Part shown: positions 23,736 through 34,851 of the stretch, one piece after another | How the letters are laid out: every line of letters begins with the position of its first letter | Position numbering within the stretch: the stretch's first letter is position 1 | Assembly (NCBI RefSeq): GCF_029873635.1 | Contig: NC_080418.1 | Location: forward strand, 11,883,562 to 11,947,561 | From: Malania oleifera | Taxonomy: Eukaryota; Streptophyta; Magnoliopsida; Santalales; Ximeniaceae | Direction: 5' to 3' | DNA: 64,000 nt | The notes under the pieces: model-generated | What the model was told of the DNA's origin: nothing | What the model saw: the letters and a program-made list of their open reading frames with translations, nothing else | Databases searched by the model: none | Program-made: the position numbers and the translations under genes

Positions 23736-25608
23736 TGAAATTAGGAATAGCTTCCCAAGAGGGGGGATGAATTGGTTTTAAAGGAAAAAATTCTTTTAGA
23801 ATTAGTTCTTTTAAGTTGTAAATCTGGGAAACAATCGCAATTAATCACAACAAGATCAAACTCTCAATCTAAGTAAAAATATATATATGAAAATTTGCTG
23901 CACTCAATTTAAGCCTTGTATCACAATTATTTTTCTTCCCAATGTTTAGTTTTTAAATAAACTTTCAGATTAATAGGTCAACCATAATCAACCAACGTAG
24001 TCCCTTTCGGTTTCCGCAATCAATGCTCATTTATCCAAAACGAATTACCTTCCGGTCTATTTAACTACCAAACATTCAGAATTGAAATTTAAAAACAACC
24101 ACGCAGATTATATCCTTGAAAATTAAAGAGTAGAGTAGAGAAAGAAGAACACAAGGATTTTTAAGAGGTTCGACTTCAACACAGCCTACGTCCTCGCCCT
24201 TGGCCAAACCGCCAAAGGATTCACTATTACTGTTCCTTTATCAGCCGGAACAAAGCAATTACAAGCACTCCTTGGATAAGGCTAAAGCTTGTCTTCTCCA
24301 AACAATCTCCCCTTGTTTGGTCCAACGATTCAATACTCAAATCGTCAAAAAGCCCTGTTGCAATGATAGAAAAACAACATGTACAAAAACTTGCTCCTCA
24401 AAGAGCTGATTAGCACAAGTTTGAAACACTAATGCACTTTAGTAAAATCAAAATATGAATTTTCAGGATGAAGCTCTTAGAAATTTATCATCGTGGATAT
24501 CTTTCAATGAAAGAATCAGCAATTCAATGATCAAATACAGTGGGGTTCAGCAAAAACTTCTTAATTTCGAGCAAGAATGAGAGCAATATGAGGCACTTTC
24601 AGAATTTCAGAGTAAAAGAGAGTATGACAGCAGATTGTGAGCTCTTAAAAATCTTGGTGTATAATTCAATGAGTGTTGGGGGTATTTATAGATGTATAAA
24701 ACCTCTTTCCTTGTTCCCCAAAGGATACTCAGACTTGTTTCCATAAAATAAACTCATTTAAGTTTCCAAATTTTTTTGGAAAATAGAAAATTTCCACGAG
24801 GCAGACGACTGTGAAGTCCTGACAGTCGTCTGTCCATTAATTACAATGGTAGGATTTATAGGCAGAAAGGCAGCAGTCGTGTGTTCCTTGAGTGGCAGTC
24901 ATCTATCATCAAAATATAAGGTAACAGTCGTCTATCCATATGATGACAGTCGTTTGTCCATGAAAAATTTTGAACCTTTTAGTAACATATATGGTGGATA
25001 GTTGTCTGGTGAAACCTTCACAGACTTCTCACCTTTCACTAACAGTGGTCTGTGAGAGCCTTGACAGTTGTCTGTCAAGCTTCTGTTTTTTAACTTTAAG
25101 TCTTTAATTTAGTCAGTCGCCTACCTATAACCACACAGTCGTCTGTCAACTGAACAGATTTCTTCCTTAGTCACTTTTTGATTTTCTCTCATTTTTACTT
25201 GGAAAATAAATTTATTTTAACTTTGAAAACATATTCCAAGTTATTTTCTTATGGTCTCTAAGTCTCTTTGTTTAATGAGCTTCAAGAAAACTTCATACTT
25301 GAATAAACTTAAAATACTTACAGAGACTTGTCCTAATTTTTCAAAAATTCTTCTTTGTTCTGAACTTTCTTTGTTGCTAATCTCTGATCTCACAGAATAT
25401 TCTGAACTTTGAGTTCTTATGTTAATCTTATTTAATCATCATGCTCTTATGGTCTTCAAACTTTGTTCTATGCTATCAGTTATTGATTCATGCTATATGA
25501 GTACCTTCAATCTGAATTCCTGAGAAAACACAACACTCAACTAAAGCATGTTAGATCCTACTTGTTTGTTAGCATCAAAATGGAGTATCAAACCTAGTAA
25601 GGCCAACA
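23736..25608 (-). repeat. 5' LTR of copia 2
   Basis: 1873 bases, closely matching 12514-14361 with small indels. TATA box CTATAAATA at 24691-24683; palindrome array about 25145-24800 with a perfect GACAGTCGTCTGTC at 24821-24834; stem-loop block about 24205-24160; C-rich end near 23765. Confidence 0.9.
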
Positions 25609-26245
25609 CTTACCCTCTTAGCAAGGTAGTACCACACTATCTCAACGGCGGCCTTGATCTGTAAGTCTTTCTAGGTTTCCTGAAAATGATTTAAGTTTGG
25701 GGGTGAGACACTTCTCAGTAAAGGAAAATATACTAAATAGAGTTATGTGGCACCATGAACATTTATTACTATAATACATATACAGTACATTTCATATTCT
25801 GGAAAATCATAACTTTCATAATTTCTAATAATTTATATTGATCATGAAATACTGAAGATTTACCCAAGATGTATAACTAGCTGGTATCATGTATTACCCC
25901 CCACGACGGGTTGTGCAGCCTGAATGCGAGACCTAGCAATGGTTGACCGACCACTGCTGAGTCAAAAATGTCTATAAGTACAATGGGCCCACCACACCCT
26001 GGTCCAGACTGCCAAGTGGACGTCTACAACTCTACACTGAAAGCCACATCGACTATCCATCTCTCACCCCCTTATGGGGTGGTTAGCACAAGTCTAAACA
26101 TAGATATTTGATCTGTATAGAAACGGTACCGTACTCCTGTAACTAAATTGAACTATCATCTAGGTTCTGATAACATATAATACATGACAATATACAGTTT
26201 AACATAAATAGATTGATTGCATTTTCTGTAATAACATAATACATA

Positions 26246-26372
26246 CGGCTTTGCGCCGATTACTTTCATATTTTGTGGCCTTGCGCCAAAATCATACATA
26301 TACATACGTCCTTGGATCGAAATCATACATCATACATGGCCTTGCGCCAGCTATCAATCATGGCCTTGCGCT
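26246..26372. repeat. GGCCTTGCGCC short repeats in Tekay solo LTR
   Basis: Five exact or degenerate copies of TGGCCTTGCGCCA start at about 26246, 26276, 26308, 26336 and 26360, separated by A+T-rich CATACAT spacers. They form a small degenerate minisatellite in an otherwise A+T-rich LTR. Confidence 0.65.
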
Positions 26373-27050
26373 GAACATTTCATGCATATCATTCTGAATA
26401 AATAATTCATTTATCGTGTATTTTGAAACTATAATGTACTGCAATATTTCAAAATTTCTGAAAACATATTTTATTCATAAAATTACCATATCATATTACT
26501 TCCCACATAAGATAATACTCATGCCTCACATTGTTGTATAAAACCATACATTATATTCCAAAATCATAATTTCTAGAATTTCATACATATATATACATTT
26601 CAACATACTAGAAGTATTTTCTCAAAGATGTATTTTCTCCATAATATACAAATATAATATATGCTTTCCTGAAAATTAATTTGTTGATAAATAATAATAA
26701 TTTGCATGAAAAATAATTACTTTAGTTTATTCACTTACCTGATACTGAAAAAAACCCCCTAAATGCACTGGTCTTGCACTGCAGGATTCCCCGTTCAACA
26801 CCCTGAAAACGACAACTCCCAAAACTAAACTTTAGTATTTCAATGTGAATAATCTTTCCTATAACTACAGAAAGACCAAATTTTACATAAAAAGTCTTAC
26901 CTCAACCCAGGGATGAATTCCAACTCTGCCCCACCAACGATCCGCTCCGGCAGATTTGGAAAGAACTTCCCCAAGAGCGTCGTGGAGGCCTTAGATCGTC
27001 GATTCGGAGAATGTCAGAGCAAAAATCAAAGAGAGAAGAGTGAGAAACCG

Positions 27051-27055
<5 letters not shown>

Positions 27056-27098
<43 letters not shown>
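27056..27098. repeat. GA microsatellite in Tekay solo LTR
   Basis: About 20 AG units. Equivalent shorter GA tracts occur at the same place in the LTRs at 1370-1425, 43914-43940 and 61998-62014, downstream of the TATA box on the minus strand, so it is part of the LTR family and not a random microsatellite. Confidence 0.85.
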
Positions 27099-27101
<3 letters not shown>

Positions 27102-27427
27102 ATTTTGCTGATTTTCTGCGTTTAAATCTGAGGTTTGGGTTATTTATACTATGGGATCCGTCGACAAGCCACATCACCTCGTCAACGAGGTCAAGAGGAA
27201 ATTCGTCGATGAGCTCTCCCCTTCGTCGAAAAAATTCAGAGTCACCCAAAACATCCTCTTGGTATCTTCTTGTCGACGAAATGCATCTTCGTCGACGAGC
27301 TCATAGTGCCACGTTGTCGACAAACGCTTCGCGTTCGTCGACGAAGCATGCTGCCTCCTTCTATTTTTGTTTCCCATTTCCTTTTCTCTTATTATTTAAA
27401 TACCATTATTCTTCGGGTAATTACACA

Positions 27428-27958
27428 CTCTCTCTCTCCTTTCCAAACCCACGAAACCTCTCTCACTTCTCATCTACAATTCCTGCTTCGTTAAGCCTCA
27501 TTTCAATGATCAAGAACCACTGCAAGTTTCTTTGGAAGATTCTCTACAACATAGGTAGAGCGAAATTTCAATTTGGGGTTTTGGGACACCATCCCAATAC
27601 GGAGGTAAGTGTGTTATCTAAGTATTTATGGGTTGTTTATCTTAATTATGGAATGAATAGACTTAGAAATGTGAATATAAGTATAGTTTTGGAGTTAAAC
27701 TGAGGAATTGGGAATTTGTGAAATGCAGAGTTTGGTGAGAGTACCGCAGACAAGCTAAGAATTTTAGCTGGTATTTTCTCAGGAACCCAAGTAGAATAAT
27801 AAATAATTTGTAGTTTAGAAAATTGTGAATATGCATATTTCGTTGTTTTGGATATTCAGTTGATTCACGGGAATATATTCATACGTGTGTAAATTTAGGG
27901 TTTGGAATTACGAACGTCGTAGGCGTGAGATAGAGAAACAGTAATCAAAGCTGAAAAG
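27428..27958 (+). repeat. 3' LTR of Tekay element, part 2 of 3
   Basis: Continues the LTR interrupted at 12251 (shared CTCTC) and ends where the solo SIRE-like LTR inserted. It has CT-rich leader-like sequence and no coding potential that I would defend. Confidence 0.65.
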
Positions 27959-30195
27959 TAAGATGTAGTCCCAATAGGGGGGTGAATTGGATTATAAAAA
28001 ATTCTTTTAATTCATTTTAAGAATCCTTAACCTTCTTTTATTTCTTTGAGCTAATTCTTGACTTGTTTGTTTAATTCTTTAATCACTCAAGAACTTAGTT
28101 CTTTCAATTCAATCAATCAACACAACTATGTAAATAACCAAGCAACCAAACCAATCATTCAAGTAACCAAGCCAGTCATCCATAATTTGAAAACAAACAA
28201 CCAAATGATTTGCCAAGCACAAGTTACCTACAGCACTTAAAATAGTTTGTTTGTTTATATAAGCCCTATATATATAAAATTTGTACTTGCTGATATAAAG
28301 CCCTGTATTGATTGTTTTGCTTCTTCAATATGATGTGCACTACAACATCCAATAAACACAATATCTATACTCTTCTCAATATTCAAAACTCAACTAAACT
28401 CTTAGTTAATTTATCCTTGAGCTGTTAACCAAGTAACGTACTCCCATATGGTTTCTGCAAGGTATGGTATAACCAACGTATTCCCTTTCGGTTTCCGCAA
28501 CCCAAATCAAAAATAAACTTTAAGTTAATTTGATTCCCAAATATATGTTAGTATATATGATTTTCAATTTAAACCATCCACGCAATTTAAATATGTACTG
28601 AAAATAAAGAGTAGGGAAAGAAAGAGTGAGATGGAGATTTTTACGAGGTTCGGCTTATACCTAGCCTACGTCATCGCTTTTGGAAAACCACTAAAGGATT
28701 CACTAAACATGTTCCTTTAACGGGAAGAACAAACCTTTACAACACTCCTTGGTTAAGACTAGAGCCCGCCTTCTCCAAATGATGTATCCTCGTTCGGTCA
28801 CTCCTTACATAGGCTAAAGCCCGCCTCTCTAAGCAATATCCCCATACTTAACCAACGAACAAAACAATCCTTGGATCGTCAATCTACAAGATAAAGATCA
28901 AATAGATATGTACAAAGACTTTGCTCCTCAAAGAGCTGATTAGTACAACAATTCAGAACAATAATATACTTCAAAGTAAATAATAATATGGAAATTAACT
29001 TGAAGCTCAAGCAAGTATATCACCGATTAATTCTTTCAATGATTGAAAGATTTAAAATTTGTAGCACAATTCTGGTGGAGGAAGATCAACAAAAACTCAG
29101 TTGAATTCGTGCAACATGAAAGCAAGAGAGAGCCTTGAGAATTTAGGAGCAATTAAGAGAGATTTTGAATATTTGCTGAATTTGAATTCTTGGTGTATTG
29201 ATTAAATGATATTTGAGGTTTATTTATAGACTTTAAAAGGTATGTAACTTGGTCCCCAAGTGACCTGGAGTATTCCCCAAGTTTTCACAAAGTTTGAGCC
29301 CCAAGCAAACCATTTAAAAAATGTTTCCATTGAGGTTTTTTTAAATATTTGGTCATGGCAGTCGCCTGCCACAATCTGGCAGTAGCCTGCCACGTTATTT
29401 TTAAAGGAACAGTAGTGGTAGTAGGGTGGCAGTCGTCTGTCAGGACACAGTCAGTCGCTTGGCTTGACCACCCAAGCGCCTGTCCTAGTTCATGTAGTCT
29501 ACTGGTTGTTGTCAACTTCGAGTACCTTTTTTTTTTTTTTCTCTGTCATAACCTTTTCTGTGTAACTCCAAATTTGATGATCTTTGTGTCAAATGAAAGC
29601 TAAGAAAAAATCCTAAAATTTCATGTTGAACACTTTTTAAAATAAAAAGTTTTTGATAGAGAAAAATACACCTCAATGCAGATGTAGAAAAATTAACAGC
29701 ATTTGGAAAAACCTCTTTTTTGGTTCTTTTCATTCCAAAAATGATTCTAATCTTTTTGAAATAATTTTTGACTTTATAAAAATATTTTCCAAGTATGCTG
29801 AAAGGTATCTAGGTTCAATAAATTAACCTAAGAGTTTCATGTATCCATATTGAAATTATTTGAAGTACTTATATGAAATTTCCTATAAACTCTTTCAAAT
29901 TTTCAATTCTTGAATTCATTGAGGTATTTATGCTTGCTTCATATTTTTTTGAGCTTTCATCAAGTTTTCTTTAATCTTCATGCTCTCATGATCTTCAAGC
30001 TTTATCATTAAATCCATTTTTGAATCCATGATTCAAGCTTGATATAATCATCCTTATTTGAAGTACAAGTTTTCATGAATTCTTTAACTTTTCATTCATC
30101 ATTGAGTCCTAAAAATACATCACTTAAACAAAGCATGTTAAGTTCTACTTGTTTGTTAGCATCAAAACAAGATGTTAAGCCTTGTAAGACCAACA
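27959..30195 (-). mobile_element. Solo SIRE-like copia LTR
   Basis: About 2237 bases. Its minus-strand start TGTTGGTCTTAC and the shared C-rich block (about 27973-27990), stem-loop block (about 28680-28640) and TATA box CTATAAATA (29229-29221) match the SIRE-like LTR plan. Palindromes are GGCAGTCGCCTGCC (29357-29370), GGCAGTAGCCTGCC (29378-29391) and GGCAGTCGTCTGTC (29428-29441). A 4-base AAAG flanks both sides. The left end is not canonical, so that boundary is uncertain by several bases. Confidence 0.75.
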
Positions 30196-31757
30196 AAAGC
30201 ATAGATAGTTAGGTAAGGGGAAATATGTTATGCCGGATAATTTAGAGATTTTATTATTATAACATAGTACTTGAATATGAGTTACAAAGTATGGTTTTAC
30301 ACTAAATAAGCATGGAAACTATATAGTATTACAATACATATTTATAGAGTTTTATTTAATTATGTGGCATGAGGAAAATACTGGAATATTTACAAAATTT
30401 TATATAGATTTACAGACTTATGATTATATAGTTTTTGCAGAGTAATGAAATACAACTTATACAGTTTTATATACAAAGCTACAACTATATAGAGGCTTAC
30501 AAAATTACAGTTTATATGGTTATATAGAAATATGTTTATACAATATTTTTTAGAACCATGTTTATACAGTATTTTATAGAGAACCATGTTTATACAACAT
30601 TATACAAAACCATGTGATACAATATTTTATAGAAACATGTTTATACAAAGTTTTACAATACCATGATTATACAAAATATTTTATAGAACTATAATATACA
30701 GAACATAGAACCATGACATACAAAAATACAGATTATATAGAAATACAGATTATACAGAATTACAGAGATTTACAGCGTCATGGTTAATACAGAGAATAAC
30801 AGAATCATGGTTAATATAGATAATACAGAATCATGGTAAAATAAGATAGATATTATATAGAAATAGTATTATATAGTATCAAACCTTGATGGAACAAAGC
30901 AGTTTACAGAGCATGGTACCATAGCTATACAGTATAGACAGTACAACCATACATCTCAGATAGAGTATGGTACAACCAATTGTGCCACAGATAGGGTAGA
31001 GGACTCCCTGACGTCCGGGCCAGGTGGAGTGGGGCCTTTCAAGCTTGAGGCATATATAGATGCATACAATTAGGCTGACATTAGAGGACCAACCAGTGTT
31101 TAGGCCTGCCTACGAGCCACACAACCTAGTCATGAGGGGTTAAATCATGACATACAGCCATCTAGGGGTTGTTTTCAGAGTTATGTATGTATTATAGCAT
31201 TCACAGAAAACAGAGATTACTTATTATAGATAGAACTACGATTGAATAGATAACTAAGAAAATAAAGTACTTTAAATGACATAGATGTAGACTGTTATAC
31301 TTATACTTTTTGCATGATATCCTATTTATAGTTTTAATTAAAGGTTATAATTTATGTACAAACTCATATGCCACACATTGGTTATAACCTATTTTCTCCT
31401 TACTGAGAGGTGTCTCACCCCACCAGTATAAATATTTCAGGTAATCTAGAGAAGCGGGCTGGGTCGGCTTAGAGGTAAAGGAGCCCACAATATTTTGGGA
31501 TTTTTGGAAATGATATATATGCGCATGGGTATATACAGGTGGGTCCGTAAAACTATGGTATTATGTATTTTGGGTTATGTATTGGATGTTATGTTTTTCT
31601 ACTACATAGGTAGAACATAGGAATTGCACAAGTTACCACGGCGCCTACTCTGGGTCGTGAAGATGATAGATGTTTATTTACAGGGTATCAAAGATTATGT
31701 TTTATAGCATGAAAAATAATAAATTAAAAAAATGGATAGAAATTTTGGGTTGTTACA
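30196..31757 (+). repeat. 3' LTR of Tekay element, part 3 of 3
   Basis: Ends GGGTTGTTACA at 31757, identical to the 5' LTR end at 6803. It contains the TGAGAGGTGTCTCACCC block in plus orientation (31398-31420) and a region of ACAG/ATATAG-rich degenerate repeats (30400-30900). The right target-site copy should be CATAC (31758-31762); the left copy is lost. Confidence 0.75.
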
Positions 31758-31865
31758 CATACATTTTGCTTCAAATCTTCATTCTTAAAGCACAATGATG
31801 GAACATGATGCATAGTAACTTTGAAACAATTTCATAGTTTAATAGTTATGCAATATGAAAATGCC

Positions 31866-33959
31866 CTAGGGTTCCTTTATAACCCAACAAGAGAGAGCTT
31901 GTAAAATTTGGCCTTTCCATCCCAATAGCATCCAATGGCCATCTTTCTCAATCAGAAAATCCTTGTGGTAGTTAGATACTACCTTTTCTTTTAATGTCTT
32001 CATGAGTTCCCTATTTAGCGGAAGCGGCCTAAACCCAACCTTCATATTTTGAGCATGCCAATGCTTGTATGTTTCAGGCCTTACAACTCTTTCTAAACCA
32101 TCACATGCTATAATATTCAAAACTTCGCGCCTAAAAAACTCTTGCTCAAACATCATCCTTCCTAGATTTTCATGGGTAAAGATAGTATCCATCATATCAA
32201 ACAATGTCGAGTAGTGGTAGAATGCTTTCTGAAATCGAGGGAAAAAGAAGGGGTCATTGAAAAACCCATTATTAATAGCATGGATGAATATATTAGGATT
32301 CATCTTCTTGATTAAGTTTAGAACAATGTTCCTTTGACTCTTTGGTGCTATTGTGTCATCAGGTAGATGATTCTCAAATTCGTATAGGCAATTTACAGCA
32401 ATGACCTCGTCTTTGTCAATATTAAGGTCTTCAATTTGAATAGTATCCCATTTCTTATTGATAGCATTGTACTCAAATGGAATATCAAAGCGCTCAAAAT
32501 ACTTTGCCATACCACGTCCCATCTCCCCAACTTTTTGTGCTCTCCAAAATCTAGCTAGAGGGATCTCAAGTCCTGTAATGCAAAGTTTGGGAGGCCCACC
32601 AACTCTCGCTAAGAGATCAAGCACAATGATGGGCCATTGGAATCCAAGTTGTATACCAAAATCTATAATGTGAATCTTTGTTGCTCCGTTAGTTACACCC
32701 AAAATGTTATGGTTCGCAAAATATAAACTAATCCTTCTGAATGGGTAGGCCGAAGCAAATGCCTGATAAGATTTCAACATAGCGTCGGGCGACGGTCTCT
32801 TAGAGTACCAGGTACGATAAATTTGATTCCCAACTCCTGCCAATCGTGCCTCAATACCATCGGCAAAATGATGGCTAATCCTTTGAGTTCCATCCCCAAA
32901 AGGAGAAGAGTACTGCCTAATCTCCTTCAACATTTCATGTGCAGCCTTCCAATTAGTATCAATTATGGCCTGGGCACAAAGAAAAAGAAGAACCTTCAAT
33001 TCCACCACTTTTGTACTTCTCCTTTTCCTCGCAAACACCCCAACCTTAAATCCACATGGTTGCTTATTCTGAAGCAACAACTTGTATTGTCCAGTCTGCT
33101 GAACTTCATGAGCAGCAGTACACGCCTGCTGCTCCTTATCATCCTCAGGAAAGAGAAAAACCTTTTCGAGCATCTCCGACAACTCCTCCTCTTCTGCACG
33201 AACCGCCAGCTGCTTGTTACTCCTCCCTCCTTCTGCATCTGTTTCCTCCTTGTCATGATTATTCTTCCCCGTTCCATCGTCGGGCTCCTTGGATCCTGGT
33301 GGTAGAGCAGAGTAATAGTTGCCCAAATCAATAACTAGAAGGAGTTTACTAGCTTCCTTAACCCCTCTCCTAAAAAACATTATGGACTCATCATCTCTCA
33401 ATGACTCGTGATCATTCTTCGCCTCCGGCTCATCAGCGTCGCCGCCCTTGCACTTTGGAAGCCACGTGCACTTAGACTTCTCCAAATCAATGTTTTGAAG
33501 GAACTTACTAGCTTCCTGTACCCCTCTTTGAAACAGAAATACAGACTCGTTGTGGTTAATAAAAGGATTTGAAGAAGTAGGTGTTGAACTTACATGAGGG
33601 TCCATAGGCGCAGTGGCAGAACTCCCACTGATGGGCATTTTTGAGGTGGATGCCGAAGTGGAATGAAGAACAGAGTTGCTAGTACAAACACTGCAGAAAG
33701 GCGTGGGCTATTCGGGTGAAGGAGAATACCGCTTATCCAGAACTTCGTAAAACGATTCCTTGGCGACTCGAAGAGCCAATGGGTCGTTGAATATTTCCAC
33801 CATGTCCTCCTCCATGAGCAACTCTGCCATTTCATTGTAAATAGTATCAGGAAAATGTCGCCGATTGTCAAAGTCTCCTTCAGGTGGGTTCACCATGGAA
33901 GGCGGGGCCAAGCAATCAGCTGGCTCCTGCTGATCAGGTGGAAGAGAAGGAAAATCCAT
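31866..33959 (-). pseudogene. GRAS transcription regulator, LISCL (SCL9/14/33-like) type, one in-frame stop
   Basis: One frame runs from ATG 33959 to 31866 (about 697 residues, normal for the subfamily), interrupted only by TAG at 33710-33708 after codon 83. The part before the stop has the subfamily N-terminal motif (LLMEEDM..., DPLALRVAKESFYEVLDKRY). After the stop the frame stays open for 22 codons to Met at 33638 and then 590 residues. The GRAS domain starts near residue 207 of that part: leucine-rich region (VVELKVLLFLCAQAI, SSPFGDGTQR), VHIID motif as IHIIDFGIQLGFQWP (about 32680-32640), PFYRE-like and SAW regions (DGHWMLLGWKGQIL). No intron is seen. LISCL proteins are nuclear co-regulators. 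A nonsense allele, pseudogene, assembly error or use of the second ATG are all possible. Confidence 0.85.
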
Positions 33960-34133
33960 GAACTAATTTAGATCAAAGGAGTTTAGTTTTCTTTGAATTG
34001 GAATAAGTTTCAGAAACCCCACCATAGTAAACTGTATAAGACGGGCTTCAAAACTGATATGTAAGAAGAACCGGCATAGATGGGGGGGAAAGTGAAAGAA
34101 GAAAAGGCTGGAGTTAATATTTAAAGAAGAAAC

Positions 34134-34380
34134 TAAGAAAGAGAAACTAGGAAGGGAAACAGAGAAGACAGAGAGACAAGGAGGTGAAATATTTAATATG
34201 AAACGACATTTAGTTCCCCAAAACCGAACTTGTCCAAGATGTGAATGCTCAATCTGTAAGAAAGAGAAACCAGTAAGGGGAAACGGAGAAGACAGAGAGA
34301 CAAGGAGGTGAAATATTTAATATGAAACGACATTTAGTTCCCCAAAACCAAACTTGTCCAAGATGTGAATGCTCAATCTG
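34134..34380. repeat. 123-bp tandem duplication upstream of GRAS gene
   Basis: Unit 1 (34134-34256) and unit 2 (34257-34380) are nearly identical, with a handful of differences (for example CCGAAC versus CCAAAC). Each is purine-rich, then contains ATGAAACGACATTTAGTTCC. The duplication lies 175-420 bases upstream of the GRAS start codon, in its promoter or 5' leader. Confidence 0.9.
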
Positions 34381-34705
34381 CACTATTTTGAGATTGAGAG
34401 GTCCTGAAGAAGATTTTATTGGAAGTCCGCACTTATTTTTTAATGTATTAAATCATCATTTTACTCTATAATTTTCCACTTTACAAGTGAAAAAAGACTA
34501 AAAAAAAAAGAACTGGTAGGCATTTTCATCATTTTATTATGTGAGAAAAATGGTTCTGTGGTATTTTTTGGAGTGTTAATTGCATTTTTTCTTGAGATAT
34601 TTTGTGTTTGACTAAAAATATTGTTTCATTAAATATTACAAATTATCACTGAGTTGGAGTTTGGAGTTTGGATTGTTGTAATTTCTTGTGCTGAGGTTTA
34701 TAAGT

Positions 34706-34839
34706 TATTAGAGAAATATGTACTTTTCATTTTAGAAAAATATATTTTCCTATTTTTCAATTCTCTCATGTATATATATATATACTCCTGTAATATTCAA
34801 GAATTAATAGAGAAAATTATTTTTTCTCCAATTTTAACA
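34706..34839 (+). repeat. 5' LTR of Ale-like element
   Basis: 134 bases ending TTTTAACA. It contains a TATATATATATA tract usable as TATA (about 34770-34783). The primer site TGGTATCAGAGC, a perfect initiator Met-tRNA match, follows at 34840-34851. Confidence 0.9.
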
Positions 34840-34851
34840 TGGTATCAGAGC

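Larger units (their letters stand above)
12514..25608 (-). mobile_element. SIRE-like Ty1/copia element (copia 2), complete but decayed
   Basis: Both LTRs are present (3' LTR 12514-14361, 5' LTR 23736-25608) with TG...CA ends and a perfect target duplication CTTAC (12509-12513 and 25609-25613). Order on the minus strand: 5' LTR, primer site, gag, PR, IN, RT, RNase H, spacer, third ORF, polypurine tracts, 3' LTR. Without the inserted solo LTR (16395-18654) it is about 10.8 kb, the size expected for Sireviruses. Every coding region carries stops or frame shifts. Confidence 0.9.
12252..27427 (-). mobile_element. Tekay-type solo LTR split by copia 2
   Basis: Two parts, 12252-12513 and 25614-27427, form one LTR with ends TGTAACGACC...TTACACA. 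It is flanked by the 5-base duplication CTCTC (12247-12251 and 27428-27432). No internal coding region is attached, so it is a solo LTR left by LTR-LTR recombination. On the minus strand it has palindromes (27350-27155), a TATA box (GTATAAATAA, about 27150-27137), a GA microsatellite (27056-27098), and the TGAGAAGTGTCTCACCC block (25701-25723). It lies inside the 3' LTR of the plus-strand Tekay element. Confidence 0.8.
6781..31757 (+). mobile_element. Tekay-type chromovirus (Ty3/gypsy), multiply interrupted
   Basis: Outer element of the left nest. Its last 23 LTR bases (6781-6803) match the 3' LTR end at 31735-31757 (AAATTTTGGGTTGTTACA). Internal region 6804-11962 has a primer site, gag, pol in gypsy order (PR, RT, RNase H, IN), a chromodomain-like C-terminus and a purine tract. 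The 3' LTR begins at 11963 and is split by two insertions, continuing at 27428-27958 and 30196-31757. Most of the 5' LTR was lost when copia 1 inserted and was later rearranged. The element ends next to host DNA at 31758. The coding region has many stops. Confidence 0.85.

Noticed and set aside
32823..33334. Plus-strand ORFs opposite the GRAS gene
   Set aside because: They are antisense shadows of a conserved GRAS coding frame and resemble no known protein.
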